Shown one piece after another: positions 7,571 through 7,666 of a DNA stretch of 7,666 nucleotides. This DNA is from Lysobacterales bacterium UBA5700. Its GTDB lineage: Bacteria > Pseudomonadota > Gammaproteobacteria > Xanthomonadales > Xanthomonadaceae. The notes beneath the pieces are model-generated. The model searched no databases. It saw only the letters and a program-made list of their open reading frames with translations, and was not told the origin of the DNA. The translations under genes were made by a program, and so were the position numbers. The stretch is taken from positions 29,977-37,642 of the forward strand of contig DIHI01000018.1 of the NCBI GenBank assembly GCA_002420085.1, written 5' to 3'. Position 1 is the stretch's first letter. Every line of letters starts with the position of its first letter.

Positions 7571-7666
7571 CCGCGAACTTCCGCCGATTCCGGCCAAGCG
7601 CTACTTCACCATCGGTGAGGTCAGCGAACTGTGTGACGTCAAGCCGCACGTGCTGCGCTACTGGGA
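7551..7666 (+). CDS. MerR-family transcriptional regulator, N-terminal part (3' partial)
   Basis: ATG 7551 opens a frame of 38 complete codons running off the window. The N-terminus [19 protein letters not shown], followed by [19 protein letters not shown], is the winged helix-turn-helix start of the small MerR-type regulator (about 118 residues in Pseudomonas relatives) regularly encoded just after ihfA. Its ligand and target genes are not known to me. The start is fixed by similarity of the first residues to those relatives. Candidate ribosome-binding sites inside ihfA are AAGGAG 7532-7537 (13-base spacer) and GGAAAG 7543-7548 (2-base spacer), neither ideally placed. The gene overlaps the ihfA end by 20 bases, so it is likely co-transcribed and translationally coupled. 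The missing C-terminus prevents judging any effector domain. Confidence 0.93.
   Translation, partial: MLDPGSNRELPPIPAKRYFTIGEVSELCDVKPHVLRYW

Overview
The window comes from a GC-rich bacterium (about two thirds G+C by eye), almost certainly a gammaproteobacterium. The run rpmI-rplT-pheS-pheT-ihfA-merR is the classic gammaproteobacterial translation/nucleoid block. The start of the MerR-type protein after ihfA closely resembles its Pseudomonas and Xanthomonas counterparts. A Lysobacterales (Xanthomonadales)-like host is my best guess from GC content and gene order; this is inference. All genes lie on the + strand and coding density is high.

Layout. Positions 1-264 hold the last 87 codons of a bacterial alpha-2-macroglobulin (YfhM type). 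pbpC follows, encoding the bifunctional penicillin-binding protein 1C (288-2720, possibly starting at a CTG at 261). This pair is a known envelope-defence/repair partnership: the macroglobulin traps proteases and PBP1C repairs peptidoglycan. A 258-bp gap (2721-2978) carries a hairpin after pbpC, a good sigma70-like promoter (2809-2838) and a hairpin-rich leader. Then come rpmI (L35, 2979-3176) and rplT (L20, 3190-3549). A 211-bp gap packed with consecutive stem-loops (3564-3726) leads to pheS (3761-4756). An unusually long 135-bp gap precedes pheT (4892-7267). ihfA (7271-7570) starts 3 bases after the pheT stop. A MerR-family gene starts inside ihfA at 7551 and runs off the window end.

How the genes work together. 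rpmI and rplT supply two large-subunit proteins, with L20 the usual autoregulator of this operon. pheS and pheT make the alpha and beta subunits of phenylalanyl-tRNA synthetase. ihfA makes one subunit of the DNA-bending factor IHF. In many gammaproteobacteria this block begins with thrS-infC. Here infC is absent directly upstream of rpmI and the block abuts A2M-pbpC, so rpmI-rplT seem to have their own promoter and leader.

I see no mobile element, CRISPR array, tRNA, rRNA or clear novel protein system. The points most worth a second look lie in the non-coding gaps: the structured rpmI leader with a possible Shine-Dalgarno pseudoknot, the tandem stem-loops before pheS where no phenylalanine-rich leader peptide is visible, the long pheS-pheT spacer, and an IHF-like site in an AT-rich dip near the end of pheT. 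All RNA structures were folded by hand and need computational and comparative support.
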